Positions 25,476-37,638 of a DNA stretch of 64,000 bases are shown in pieces. The notes beneath the pieces were generated by a model. That model did no database searches. It was given only the letters and a program-made list of their open reading frames with translations, and was not told the DNA's origin. How positions within the stretch are numbered: position 1 is the stretch's first letter; every line of letters starts with the position of its first letter. Source of the DNA: Chaetorhynchus papuensis (Eukaryota > Chordata > Aves > Passeriformes > Rhipiduridae). Where the stretch lies: assembly GCA_013396525.1 (NCBI GenBank), contig VWYX01000405.1:485083-549082 (forward strand). Direction: 5' to 3'. The position numbers and the translations under genes were made by a program.

Positions 25476-28088
25476 CCAGGCTGTGCAGTAACTCCTAAGT
25501 ATTATGGAGGTGCTTTCAGACTTTGCTGTGGCTGTGCTGTAGGAAACAATGTGGCCAGAAATAGTGGATGCCCCCTATGAAGTAAAGATGGTGACATAAA
25601 GCCCTCTCTTCACCCTGTAACATACATGGCCAGAGATACTGGCATAGTCACTCAGAAGCATAAAGGTACCTAAACTTAGCACTGGGTTGATGAGACCTAA
25701 TCTTAGATGACAGGAGGCTGATGACAAGTAAATGCTAATGCTCAGATCCCTAAAGATGTTTTAATGACATATCCAGAGTAACACATGATATTTGGGGTGG
25801 ATTAGGTCAACATATGCAACATATTTATACAATTGAAACTACTTCAAATGTTAGAACAGCAAACATTTGTCACCCTTCCTTAACATATTCCTATACACCT
25901 GGATATGGAAAAAGAAATATTTTTTAAATGATTTGACTCTTGAATCCTAGTTTCAAAAGGAGAAACTGAGCTACATTTTTGGCTTCAGACTTGAACACTA
26001 TAATCATAATGTTAGAATTGGTTATGTTTAACTCATGGAATTTAGTCCATGTGCAATGCTAAATATTTTCCAGAAACATCATTGAAAGAATAAAAACTAG
26101 AAGCATATTTTGAATGCCATATGAATGAGGCTATCAACCTATCCTTAAAACAGTGATATCTTTATATTTCAACTTGAAACAAAGATACTACAAAAATTTA
26201 CTTTTAAAATAATAATGATTCTTATCTTTTCATTTGTAAATTTCTATAGTTTTGTCAGTACAGTCATTTTTTCTCTGGGAAAACAAGACAATGATGAGTG
26301 ACATTTCTTTTCCCACAATAAAGATGGGAAAAAACACCTCAATTGGCATGACCCAATATCTAGTCACCCTGTTTCCATTTCATTCTTTGAATATTTGTAT
26401 TAGAGAGACAGATGGCAATGCAATACAGGAAAAAAGGTAGATGAACCATTTTGATTAAGCAGAAAGTGACTACAATCTTTAAGAATATTCAATTATTCTT
26501 TTGCAGTTACTGTTCCACAAGCTACTAAAAATATTTCTAGGCCTCCGAGCATATTCTAATTTCTCAGACTGGGAATCAAACTTCTCCCTGGAAAGGCTGA
26601 GTATCCTACTCTTCATGGTTCACATGCCTCATTACTTGCCATTTCTTCATTCTAATGATTGCAGAGGTTTATAAGGACAACAGAGGTAATCTAGCTTTGA
26701 AAAGAGCTGGGGATGGATGGAAAATACTTGCTCTTCCCTTTTGTGCACTCAAGGTGTATGAGAAATGCTTTGAGAATGAGAAATTGATTGGCTGCAGTTT
26801 TAGCCACCAATAGAAATCTCTCAAGAATAAATCATTAAAGATGTTTTTAAGTAGGATGATATCGAAATCTGTGTGAGACTGCTGATTTTTAAACTGATTC
26901 CTTCACTATTTTTATCCCATTAACTAATGCTTCTACCAGTTGGTTAGCCACACTGGAAAGTTCACAGTAAATGTACTGGTAAACCAAAGAACACATAAAA
27001 CGAGCTGTGCAGGTTGTACAGAAAATAATTGTATTTGATTTAAACCAATGATAACTACTAGAGAAGGTCAGGCAGCTAAGACCTGCCTAAGCTCTGATTG
27101 CAAATAATGTTTCTGTAGCACTGAAAGGTAAGTGCAAGTTGGAAATGATTCAGAGTCCTTTTAAATCTATGACTGCAATTTGCATATCCAAAGAACTGGC
27201 TAATTACATTCTGTTTTCTACCCAATTCTGTACACTCACATTAAATCTTGAAAATGTGGATATGTACAAAAAGAATCTCTATAAAAGGTGATGGATGACT
27301 GCCTACTGGAGAGGCAAATCCCTGGTTTAGCTCTTAGTGCAAAAGGATAGCTTTGCATTGCTTACAAATATTGTCCTGTGCCTTTCTGGTCCCATCTGGC
27401 TTTCAGTGCTGTGAGATAATCACCCATCCATATATTCAGCATGGCCAGTTTTCTTTCACTTCAACAACAGCAATAGAATTAGTCTTGTGTCTTTTAAATT
27501 ATGATAAAAACAGTTAATTAACTACATAGACACTAAACAGACCAATACAGCCAATACAGCCAAAAAAGTCAATAAAGCCTGACCTGTTATCATTGCCAAC
27601 AAAGTATTTCAGTTCAAGTATTCAACTGCTACCCTTTGGATGGAAAATCACTGTGATATTATCTTTAATTTATCTCACCCTTCGTATTTATCTAAAATGT
27701 GATATATAATGAAAACAAAAGGGATTGAAGTCGCTAAAATGATGTTCTTGAAAAGTGTTGAGACTGAACTTTATTGGGATCTTGTTCCCAGACACCCTGA
27801 AAGCTTTTGTTCTAATTTTGGTTTTTAGAGGCAAAACATAAACATGGTTGATTTGTATTATAAAATACCGACTCTACTAGATAGGAGTCTAGAAATAAAA
27901 TAGATTTTAAAATTCACAGACAAACTCACACAGTCACATACCCAGTTCAGTAGCCCACATTTCTGTTAACTTTTTTTGGGAGCAAAAGTGAATGAGGTAA
28001 CACATTTTTAACATGATATTTGATTGAATGAACCAGTCTTTCAACCTGTATGTAAAAGAGGCATATAAACATTTTTCTTCTGCAATCC

Positions 28089-28106
28089 TTTTTTTTTTTT
28101 TTTTTT
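28089..28106 (+). repeat. T18 homopolymer
   Basis: An uninterrupted run of 18 T. No retrotransposon body adjoins it, so it is best called a simple homopolymer. Confidence 0.9.
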
Positions 28107-28406
28107 CCTTTGGTCAAGTGGTTAAAAAGAAATATTTGTTTGCTCTATATATTTTTATAGGCACTCACACAATGGAGTGGCAATAGCATTTGAGGTTTCC
28201 CATGTTTATGAAATACAAATGAAGGAAGGCAAGGGCTTTTATTTTCTCCGTGAATACTGTATATATACATTAAAAAGCTTTCAATCAGTGAATTAGAGAA
28301 TCCAAAAAGATAAACTGTATGAAGTCCTATGATGTAAGGGTATAGTGGTATTTATCTTTACATATGTATATATATATAGGCCACATGTGAGACAGTGTAC
28401 TGTAGA

Positions 28407-28420
28407 GTAACCATAGCAAC
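28407..28420. promoter_or_regulatory. Candidate RFX X-box
   Basis: GTAACCATAGCAAC fits the palindromic RFX-family consensus GTNRCC-NN-RGYAAC at all 14 positions. RFX factors bind such sites in promoters and enhancers, for example of ciliary genes. It is flanked by the short inverted pair TACTGT/ACAGTA. No transcription start or exon is visible nearby, so occupancy and target are unknown and a chance match remains possible. Confidence 0.35.
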
Positions 28421-28890
28421 AATACAGTATATTGAGTAAGTCAGCTTAAAACATGTCGAGTGCATTAGATATGCAGGGCGTAGAGGGTGTTTTTTATCCT
28501 CTCATTGGATCAGGCTCATACTAGTGCTTTATATTACCATCTCTATTATACATTAAAAAGACCCTAAACCTTCCCAAATTAAGCAAGAATCACTTCACAG
28601 GCTCCAAAAATGATTGCATACTTGAATACAGTTAGGAGAATGCTTTGTTTGTAAAATGCTTTGAAGATGAGACCTAAGCAGAGCTTTTAATCTACACAAG
28701 CAGTAAAATAAAGTGCAGGCCTGCACATAGCTGTATCAGAGAAAATTGTGAGTGATTTTGAGGAAAAATGTGGGTCTAATGTTTTGAAAGGCAAATAACA
28801 AAACCAAAAACAACAAAAAAAATTAAAAGACAATAGAAGTTCTGAGTTCTAAACTCACAATTGTTTTCTATTCATCTTCCTTCAAACTAT

Positions 28891-28945
28891 GACCTACACA
28901 ATTTTAACAGCTGAAAAGACCTACACAATTTTTGACAGCTGAAAA
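28891..28945 (+). repeat. 27/28-bp imperfect tandem duplication
   Basis: Two adjacent copies starting GACCTACACAATTTT and ending CAGCTGAAAA. The second has one extra base and one substitution in the middle. A local duplication, apparently young because the copies are nearly identical. Confidence 0.9.
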
Positions 28946-30240
28946 TGTGTTGATCATTAGCATACTTGAAAGGAAACCTATACTTAACCTAATCTAACTT
29001 AATCTAATTCTAGGTATTTGATCACATGGGATTCTATATCTGAACGTCTGCGTGAAAATCAAGCAAACAATTGTGTCCTCATGAGACCGCATCCATTAGG
29101 GTTTGGGTTTTTTTTTTAATTTATACGGCTCTTCATGTATTTTGTATTATCAGAATATTATATGAACAGAGGATCATGTATTTTCTCAGTTACAATTAAG
29201 TAAACAGGTAGTAAATTCAGATTTTGGGCAACCCTGAATTTATCATTAGGATTTTGATTTTCATTCTATTTACACAAAGAAATGAAAACATTTCTTTAAT
29301 ATAAATGTCTAGGTAGAAGATATATGTTCACTAAACTAACTACATCAGATGAGGCTCCTAAGTTTTCCTATTAAATCCAAAGAAAATCTCGTTGAGGTCT
29401 TGGCAGATTAGATACTTCACACAAAAAACTTGCAGTTAGCTTCAGTGTTTTTTCAGTTGTCATATTTTATCCTCTCAAATGTAATTGTGATGAAGTCCAG
29501 CCCTCCTGTATCCCTTAGTAAACACTGTTGGGTGAAAATAACCGGTTTTATGTGTTTTTCTTTCAGCTCCGTCTTCCATTTAGCTGTAGGCAGTGTTGTG
29601 GAACAGCAGCAGCCAGAGCACTGTTGCAGAGATGGCAGCAGGCACAGACTCTGGGGTGCTGCTATGCATGTAGCAATGTAATCTGTTTTCAGGGTTATTG
29701 AAATGCTCTACAAATTTAAAGTGGCTTTTTTGAAAGGAGTGACAAAAGATATAGTAATTAAAACAGAGGGTAAATTCTTTTTCTGTTATGGTTGCATAAA
29801 AGATTCCCGGAACCCTTTTTTCCTGTTCTTTCCCACGGTGCCTTCTCTCCATATGACTTCCACAGGCCAGCTGTTTCAAATCATGGAGTTTTTTTTACTA
29901 AACCATGCCTATAATAAAAATCTTCAAATAGAAGATGGACCAGGTATGTCATAAGCCTGTAACTAAATTCAGGTTGCCCGTTAGGAAGCCTTCATGCTCC
30001 GTTAGCTGCTAGAAGGTATACATGATGACTGAGAAAGCAACCTCTGACCCACTGGCTTTTTCATGCTCTAACTAGTAAGTAGGAAACAACAGGGGTTGAG
30101 AGGAGCTCTATGAAACAGTGCTCGTCAGAGCGAGACAAATTGGAAAATGGGCTCTTCTGTATTCTGTAATGACAAGAATATTTAATAGGCTGTGTAGGGG
30201 GTACATTAAAAAAAGATGTTAGCTAGCCTGAAAGTACACT

Positions 30241-30330
30241 CCTGGGGTGAAGTCCTAGTCCCTCTTGAAGTCAATCGCTAAAAGTTCCATCAGATTGAAT
30301 GGGGCCATAATTTCACTCCTGGAATACACC
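30241..30330. mobile_element. Decayed palindromic ancient repeat
   Basis: The left arm (CCTGGGGTGAAGTCC...CTTGAAGTCAATC) and right arm (GATTGAATGGGGCCATAATTTCACTCC) are imperfect reverse complements around a short centre. The wording GGGGTGAA...GAAGTCAAT...AATGGGGCC...TTTCACTCC resembles a palindromic interspersed repeat that I recall as recurrent in amniote genomes. I cannot name the family with certainty. It is too short and diverged to code for anything. Confidence 0.5.
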
Positions 30331-33300
30331 CCAGTGAAAACGTCTATTTAATTCCACAATAGATAGGAACTCCAATGCATACTTTTTGATTCTATATGAA
30401 ACACTAAAAATACCTGTTTAGGTGAAATGGCATATGTCATTACATCTCCTGAGGCTTGAAATAAACCAAACCAATTTAATTTTGACTTTCTACTTCACCT
30501 CTCTCCAAATGAGAGTCTGCTGTTAGATGCAAGGTGGTGAATTATGTCAGTTGCACTTTTTTATCCCACAATTCAACAGGGTGTAGAGGGCCATAAAGTG
30601 GATTATTGAAAATTGGCTTGCAAGAGTGCAAAATAAAATTTATCTAAGTCAGCCTTCCCCCACTCTTGGCTCGTAACTCCAATACTAGTAATTTTGCTCC
30701 CACTGACATTTTTAAGAATTGTGACCACAGAAAGACTGAAAGGGTAAAGAAATGATCTGAAGGGTGGGGCATAAACCTAGGATCTGTGTTAAAGTCCCTT
30801 CTCTTCCAGTAATGTCTTGGCGAAGTCACTTTGGACTCAATTTTTAAAGGTGTTAGGCTTCAAGAAATACAGACGGGCACAAGAATAGATTTCCAAAAAG
30901 AATTTAGGGTATCTAATATTTTAAACTTCTATGCTGACTTTACAGAACTGGGGGAAAGGTGGAGGTTTCAAATACAAATAGCCATAACAGAACTTTAATA
31001 TCTTACACATGCCTCTCAGACACTGTGAAATATTTCTGTACAAATAATTCATGAATGTCTTAACAGTCAGAAGAAGAGAAAGACAGTAACAAACAGGTCC
31101 ATAATTGTGATATTTTTCCTTAGAATGAAGAATATCTTATTAATAAATATTAATTATTTTTTGCACACACACACTCATATTTATATAATTATTAGATTAT
31201 CTATATATATAATAGATACAGATAGGTTGGGTGGTGAAGTAACAAAGTATGAATAAAGGTAGCAAACTTAGCCTGAAAATTATTTTGTTTTCACATGCAA
31301 CATTAATTACTATTTGGATTAGACTGATGTACCACTTATCACTCGGAAACAGTGTACAGGGAAAGGAGGAATGGAAGAAACCTTAGTGTAATTATTACTC
31401 TTTCTAAGTGACACAGTATGCTTTACATGTCTGTTTTCTTTAATCTACTAGTGTAAAATTCCTTTTTCACAAACTGCTGAAGAGTTCATTTCATTAATCC
31501 TTTAGGAAGAATTTCTGTCAGATGCTTTAACTAATGGCTCTTAGCCCCCGGATGAGTTTAAAAGCAAAATACTACTTGGATCAATAATTAAACACCTGAG
31601 TTTTGGGGTTACTTTTTAAAAAGGAATTATATATTATTACTCTTGTCAACCTTGCTTGGCATTGACTAGTGACTTTAGAAATACTGTTATAAGACAAATC
31701 TTTTATTTGCCACTGGCCATTTCCTTTAAGCTTAAATGTCCTAAACATTCTGCTTTGGAGAACATACCTTTAAAGTGCTCTTTAATCACCACTATATTAA
31801 CAGCTGTCAGTTACCAGCCTTTTCCATGAATGTTTCATATTGGGATGCCTGTTTTTTTCTAAAGTTTGTATTAACTGTAGGTAAGTAAAAAATTACAGTA
31901 CAGACAACCTATGAATCTATGAATAAAAGCCATAAAGAACACACTGAAACAGCTTAAATTTTTCCATTTTGAGTATGACAAAAGCTCATATATTAATTCT
32001 GGTCTGCAAATGAGTCCATCAATTATGGATTCTGAACACAGTTTAAAATTTACTACTTTAAGAAAGATTTTCATGTTCTTGCTCATACTGGGTAGCACTT
32101 CACTGTGAAGCAGTCTCTATTTGTGTTAATAGGACTATTTATTAAGTAGTTTTCAATATTAGTCAAGATTCAACTATTAAGTATGTATTCACGTAGTCTA
32201 ATTAGGTGTTTTAAGTAAGGAGCATCTATACTAGCATTTTACTTTTGATATGAAGTGCATTTTTGAAGAGAATCTCTTGAATTTTCCATTTACTGCTCTT
32301 TTCTTCACAGCACAGAGAATTACTAGAGCACACAGACACAGTTTTTCTGGGATTAAGACACCAGCAATGGGTACTCCGTCCATAGGATCAAGTCAGAGCT
32401 ACTCTCAAGGTCACACATACACACCCCAAAACATGTTCAGTGAGGACACAGAGTCCTCAACACCACCTGTTCCACTCCATGCATCTGCTTCTACGGGGCC
32501 ACTTCACTTATTACCACAGACATACTTCCAATGCACTGTAACCATTAAGATGCATTTAATCTGAAAGATGAAAATAAAACCAGTCCAGAATAAAATGTAC
32601 ACCATATGGATACTGTACCCTTTGAGAATTTATTTGCATTGACCCACACTCTTTACTAGTTAGAATATAAAAATATAAGTTCCTCATACGCTTAATGAAG
32701 ATAGGGTGATGATTGAGTAGTGGCAAGTCAATGATATAAGGAAAACAGAGCTGATAATCTTCTGTGACTATGTTACTCCTTTCTCTTTGACAGCTGGGTG
32801 GCTAATTTTACATCTTAAGAGTAGTAGTGCAAAATAATGTAGGCAAACTGCTAAAGCAAGACCTCAGTCTGGGCAATTCTGAGGTGCTCTGGCATAATAT
32901 GTTCCAAGCTGTCATCAGGAGCAGTAAAACCATAAGCATCTTCCAATTATCGTTTCATTACTTATAAACACTTTCTCTCTCATTATCATTTTAAGAGATT
33001 GCTATTCTGTTTCTATCTGCTTATCTCTCAATGCCCAACCAGTGAGCTCCTGCTCACTGCTAAGGTTTAATCTCTCACTTAATGTTCATCTCCATCAACA
33101 GCTGATTCAGCTGTTTGCCTGACTGATGGGGTGGAAAGCTTGTGTGGTGAAGGAGGATGAGAAGAAAGGGAAAAGATGAAAAAGTCAGGGAAAAGTAAAA
33201 CTGATTTGCTTCTCAGAGAAAGAAGCAGTGCTTTTAAAATGTTCTTGTCCTTACTTAATATATTGTTCCTATTCCCATCTTTCATTCTTACTGTTTATTT

Positions 33301-35226
33301 TTATCACAGTACACTGTAAAAATAAATAACATTGCTGTATTTTTATTCTGGCTTATTTTCAGGTCTTCAGGCTTTTCTTGTCTTTGAATATTTATTTGGT
33401 TGGGTTTTTTTCCCACCACCTGTTGTGACAAAACTACAAGAGAAAGGTAAGCCACTGCAGGAGGAAATTGAATATAAATTCTATTTCACAGCTATGTTCT
33501 ATGCAGGAATATGGACAGAGAGATAATGTTTGAGGAACAAGAGTCTCTGTCACAAAGGAAATATTTCTTGTTTCACAGCATTGGCTAAAATAAGGAACTC
33601 ATTTTATCTCTGCCATTGAAGTAAATCTGAGTTTTATATAACTAGTCAGTCCTCAGTGGCACTTCATATATGTAATGTAAGATTTATACTTTGCTCTTAA
33701 GAAAAGTAAGTATTCACTTAAGGTGATTATAAAACCATGTGGGGTTTGAGAGAGCAGGGAAGGAATAAATGAAAAATAATTGGGATTCAGAAATAAAGGG
33801 AAATTTACGCTGTTAATATTGTTAGACACACTTTTTTCCTAAAAATCTCATTACTACAAATACAGCAAGCAGCTGCTTTGACCTTGACTTTTTAGAAGTG
33901 TAAATGTAGTTTGGTATTTAGACAACTTATTCTGGGGAAAGGCACATAATCTCCACAGAACAGTAACTTATCAAAAAAAAATAAAAAAATGAAAAAAAAA
34001 AAAAGAAATATCAAGTCTTTGTTAAAAAAAGAAAAAAATTAAAAAAAAAAAAAGGAAAAAAGTGCATTAACAAAAATCAATAAAGCAACTCACTCACTGT
34101 GACACTTTTATTTTAGACAGCTATCACAGTTGCAATTATGACTATTAAAATATTGCAATTATGACTGTTATTCATGTCTGGTTCTCAGATGCAGCCAGGG
34201 ACAGGAAATGGGCCATGGCTTAGCATTTGTCTCAAGTCTGCACCCAAATTCACCAACTGAACATTTTAATTCCAGACTATAGATGTCATGTCTTGATATT
34301 GACTCAGCTTCCGAGGCTTGAAGAAAAGTCTCCTGAGTTTCAAAACATCAAGTAGACAGATCAGGTTACAGGCAGCAGCAGTCAGAAATCTGCTTGTAGC
34401 TACCTCATCTTGTACCTGCTGCTTCACAACTGAATCTGGAGCCCAAGTATGAGTATTCCTGCTTTGCTTCATGCATTGGAGATAGCAGCTAAAAGTATGA
34501 ATTCCCAGCTGAGCCTGATGTGCAGCTGCACTTCCTAAGTAATGCATGCACCCACCCAGGTGAGATGCAAGCTCAGGTGCGAAGCAGCACTATCATCTGA
34601 TCACAAACACTGTACTAGTGCTGCTTTCACTCCCAGTTGAAAGAATAACATTGGCTCTCTGAGGACACTTGTTCTGGTTCCTGTGTAGTGCAAGAAAACT
34701 AGAAAACTTTCATAGTGGTGGTGGTAGTTTCGGTTGCTACTTTCAGGTGAAAGGATCACCACCATACCTCATCCTTTTCACCATGTAATAACTGTCGTTT
34801 GGATTCAGAAGATAAAACAGTAGGCTTGCCCAACCAAAGGTAAAGGTTTAAGATCAGAACATTTACCAGTGCAAAACTTTAATAATACAACTTAATTTAG
34901 GTTCTTAAAGAAGGAAGACTGCATCACTTATCATTCTCAAAACTAATTACAGCTTCTGAGGTTGGTTCTGAAATGAGAGCAGTGTAAGAGCTGATATAAA
35001 ATGGAAAAGAATATGCACATTCATCAGTTCTTTATTTTGAAGCAATTGGTGGAATATTTTGATGATGTTCAAACTGCTGACCAAGCTGATCAGTTCAGTG
35101 CCAGCCCCTCTCTCACTGTAAGACAATTATTTTGCAATTCTAAAAGGTCAGGTAATTTAAATTAAATACAACTAATTTGCAGGACATGACACACAGCAAA
35201 TAAAATGTACCAAGAATCAATATGCA
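30331..35226. other. AT-rich DNA, no confirmed gene
   Basis: Contains one weak terminal-exon candidate (32,311-32,594, given under findings) and the A-rich tract listed separately. A near-duplicate of TTGCAATTATGACT occurs at about 34,130 and 34,153. Nothing else is recognised. Confidence 0.5.
33973..34061 (+). repeat. A-rich low-complexity tract
   Basis: Several A runs of 7 to 13 interrupted by single G, T or GG/TT, with a 15-base unique interruption near 34,008-34,023. No TE body is attached. Confidence 0.85.
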
Positions 35227-36090
35227 GAATCAGAGTCTCAGAATGGTTGGGGTTGGAAAGGATGTCCAGAGATCCTAGCTGGATTGGATAACTAGTCCAA
35301 TCTCACTGCTAAAGCAGGCTAACCCAGATCAAGTTGCAGAGGATTGTGTCCAAGGGGGCTGTGAATATCTCCAGGGAAGGAGACTCCACAACATCACAGG
35401 GCAGGCTGTTCCAGTGCTGTGTCATCCTCACATTAAAGAATTTTTTCCTTATATTTGAATGGAGCGTCTTGTTTCAGTTTGTGCTCATTTGCCCTTGTCC
35501 TGTTGCCAGGAAGAATTGAGAAGGGTCTAGCCCCATCCTCTTGACACCTGCCCTTAAAATATTTGTATGTATTGACAAGATCAGCACCAATACATCTCAG
35601 TCTCGTCCAGCCTAAATGTTCCCAGCTCTCTTGGTCTTACCTCAATAGAGAGATGTCCCAGTCCCCTAACTCTTCTTAGTCCTCCTCTGGACTTGCTTTA
35701 GTAGTTCCTTGTCTTTCTTGGACTGAGGAGCCCAGAACTGGACACAGCACTCCAGATGTGGCCTCACCAGGGCTGAATAGAGGGGCAGGATCACCTCCCC
35801 TGATGTGCTGGCCAGACTCTTCCTAATGCACCCTAGGACACCATTGGCCTTCCATTCAAAGATGCTGGAGAGTGGTTTAGCAATGACATCTGCCGTCTCC
35901 CTCAGCACTCGTGGGTGCATCTCATCATTGCCCAGGGGTTTGTAGGTGTCAGGTTTGCCTACGTGATCTCTAACCCAACCCTCCTCAACCATGAGAAAGT
36001 TGGTCTTTCTCCAGACTTTCTCTCTTACCTCCAGGATCTAAGATTCTTGAAGGCTCGTCTTAGCAGTAAAGACCAAAGCAAAGAAGGCTT
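35227..36090 (-). mobile_element. CR1 LINE with central RT region missing
   Basis: Reverse-oriented CR1 of about 860 bp. The plus strand opens with the reverse complement of the 3' end (CAGAATGGTTGGGGTTGG). A 108-codon minus-strand frame (35,666-35,992) holds two CR1 ORF2 pieces fused in frame. Residues 1-47 match the stretch upstream of the reverse-transcriptase palm (GNDEMHPRVLRETADVIAKP, then LSSIFEW). Residues 48 onward match the C-terminal stretch (KANGVLGCIRKSLAS, then YSALVRPHLECCVQFW). The join is at about 35,851. The several hundred residues normally between them, including the catalytic palm, are absent. Upstream sequence to about 36,090 (GTAAAGACCAAAGCAAAGAAGGC on the plus strand) also looks CR1-derived. 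The frame ends in a stop after KKS, so the copy is dead. Confidence 0.93.
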
Positions 36091-37545
36091 AGTAACTCAG
36101 TAACTCCACCTACTAACCTACCAACTTCTCCAGCTACCACAGAGTTGGTTTTGATTTGAATAAATCGATAGGACTATCAAATAAGGCCAGCTTTTGCATG
36201 CTTTTCTGAAGTGAAAGAAAGCCTAAAGTAGGTATACATCAGTCTGCTTAGTGCCTTTTCTTATTGTCATATTTTCAACTGTAATACAAAATAAAATATC
36301 AAGCTACCTGGAGGGCTGCCAGGAGCCCATCCCTTAGTAAATGACCAGTGCTTTTATTATAACTGAGAAGCAAAAAATGGACTGCTCTTTAAAGGCTGGT
36401 CCTTCTCCATCAAATCACAGTGCTGCTGGAGACAGGATGCACTACGCCATTTGCTGTAACATTTTAAGGTTACCAATTACTCTTTTTGCTAGATATACAC
36501 ACTATAAGGATAAAACCTATAACAGATTGAAACAGTTATTTTAATTAGAATAAATGAATGGTTTAGCCTGCGTATCTTTGATCATTGTCAAGTTAACAAA
36601 CTGAATAACAATGAACTCTTCGAATAGCAGGCTCTGCTGGGATTTCTGTAGCACATAATGTCCAACTACAGCTAAAACCCACTAAGCCAATGCTTTTGTT
36701 TCCTTATGAAGTTTCATCATAAAGGTAAATGTTATCCAGTACGTTGCACATTAAACACCATCAATGACTATTAAGTCTTTTATAGAGAATTGTAACTGTC
36801 AAAGGCTAATCTTCTTTCCTTTTTATCATTATTTTTCTGCCTGACAAAAGGCACTGATAGGGTTTATACAGATACAAGCAGTGCCTGCTCACACTCATTA
36901 GACTTATCCTACTTGTCTAGGTAAGAGACAAAGGTGAACTTAAATAAAGCTTTCCATCCCAATGACACGTGAGTAGAAATGCAGATACTCTACTCTGCAT
37001 GGTTTTCATTAATTTAGCCCGCTTTTATGTGCTTACTTTCCTATCTACCTTCAAAGAAACAGAATAGAAAAAAGAAAGAGGCAAGCAGTTATATAAACTC
37101 ACATCCATTTTAATGCTCCACTACTGCTAGCACTTTATTTTGTCTTGAAGATGCTCATATTTTCATAGCAGACATTTCAGTTCACAAGATGAACTGTTTG
37201 TTCTTTCAGTCCCCAAGTACAGCTCATCTCTGTGTGTTCTATTTGATTTAGAAAAGCCAAAAACATGTGACAGCAGGACTTCTTATCAAATAAGGCCAGT
37301 AGTTTAAAGCAGCTTTAATAGCTTAAAAAAACTAAAAGAAGGAAATCCTATCATCCTTCAAAACCCCTATAGATTTTACAAAGTGCTGGAAACAGACTGG
37401 CTTGCAGTGAGCAGGTGCTAGGCACGTGACAGAGGAGTTCACAATATATAAAAAAACTTTCAAGCTAATGATTAAAAAAATAAATTCTCCTACATCATTA
37501 TATAGCATGGTTAAAGCATACCACAATTTGACCTTGCAAATGGAG
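36091..37545. other. AT-rich unique DNA, no gene seen
   Basis: Open frames are at most 73 codons and there are no recognised repeats. Nothing further can be supported. Confidence 0.55.
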
Positions 37546-37551
37546 TCATCC

Positions 37552-37588
<37 letters not shown>

Positions 37589-37589
37589 T

Positions 37590-37637
<48 letters not shown>

Positions 37638-37638
37638 T
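37546..37638 (+). repeat. (ATC)n trinucleotide microsatellite
   Basis: About 30 ATC units in two blocks. The first block of about 11 units is broken by a CTTT interruption, which shifts the phase before the second block of about 15 units. The open frame through it would encode poly-His followed by poly-Ser only because of that phase shift; I do not regard it as a gene. Long near-perfect arrays of this kind are usually length-polymorphic. Confidence 0.97.

Larger units (their letters stand above)
24769..30240. other. AT-rich DNA with scattered short tandem repeats
   Basis: No exon or TE body recognised. It holds the small tandem repeats and the X-box listed separately, a T18 run at 28,089-28,106, an A/C-rich patch near 28,797-28,820, and a (TA)n patch near 28,366-28,378. 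Around 29,570-29,680 the sequence is locally GC-richer (CAGCAGCAGCCAGAGCAC) with overlapping frames on both strands and no known domain. Confidence 0.5.

Noticed and set aside
35050..35095. GATGATG...CTGA spacing suggestive of a C/D-box snoRNA
   Set aside because: No terminal stem and no convincing C'/D' boxes; the short motifs are common by chance.
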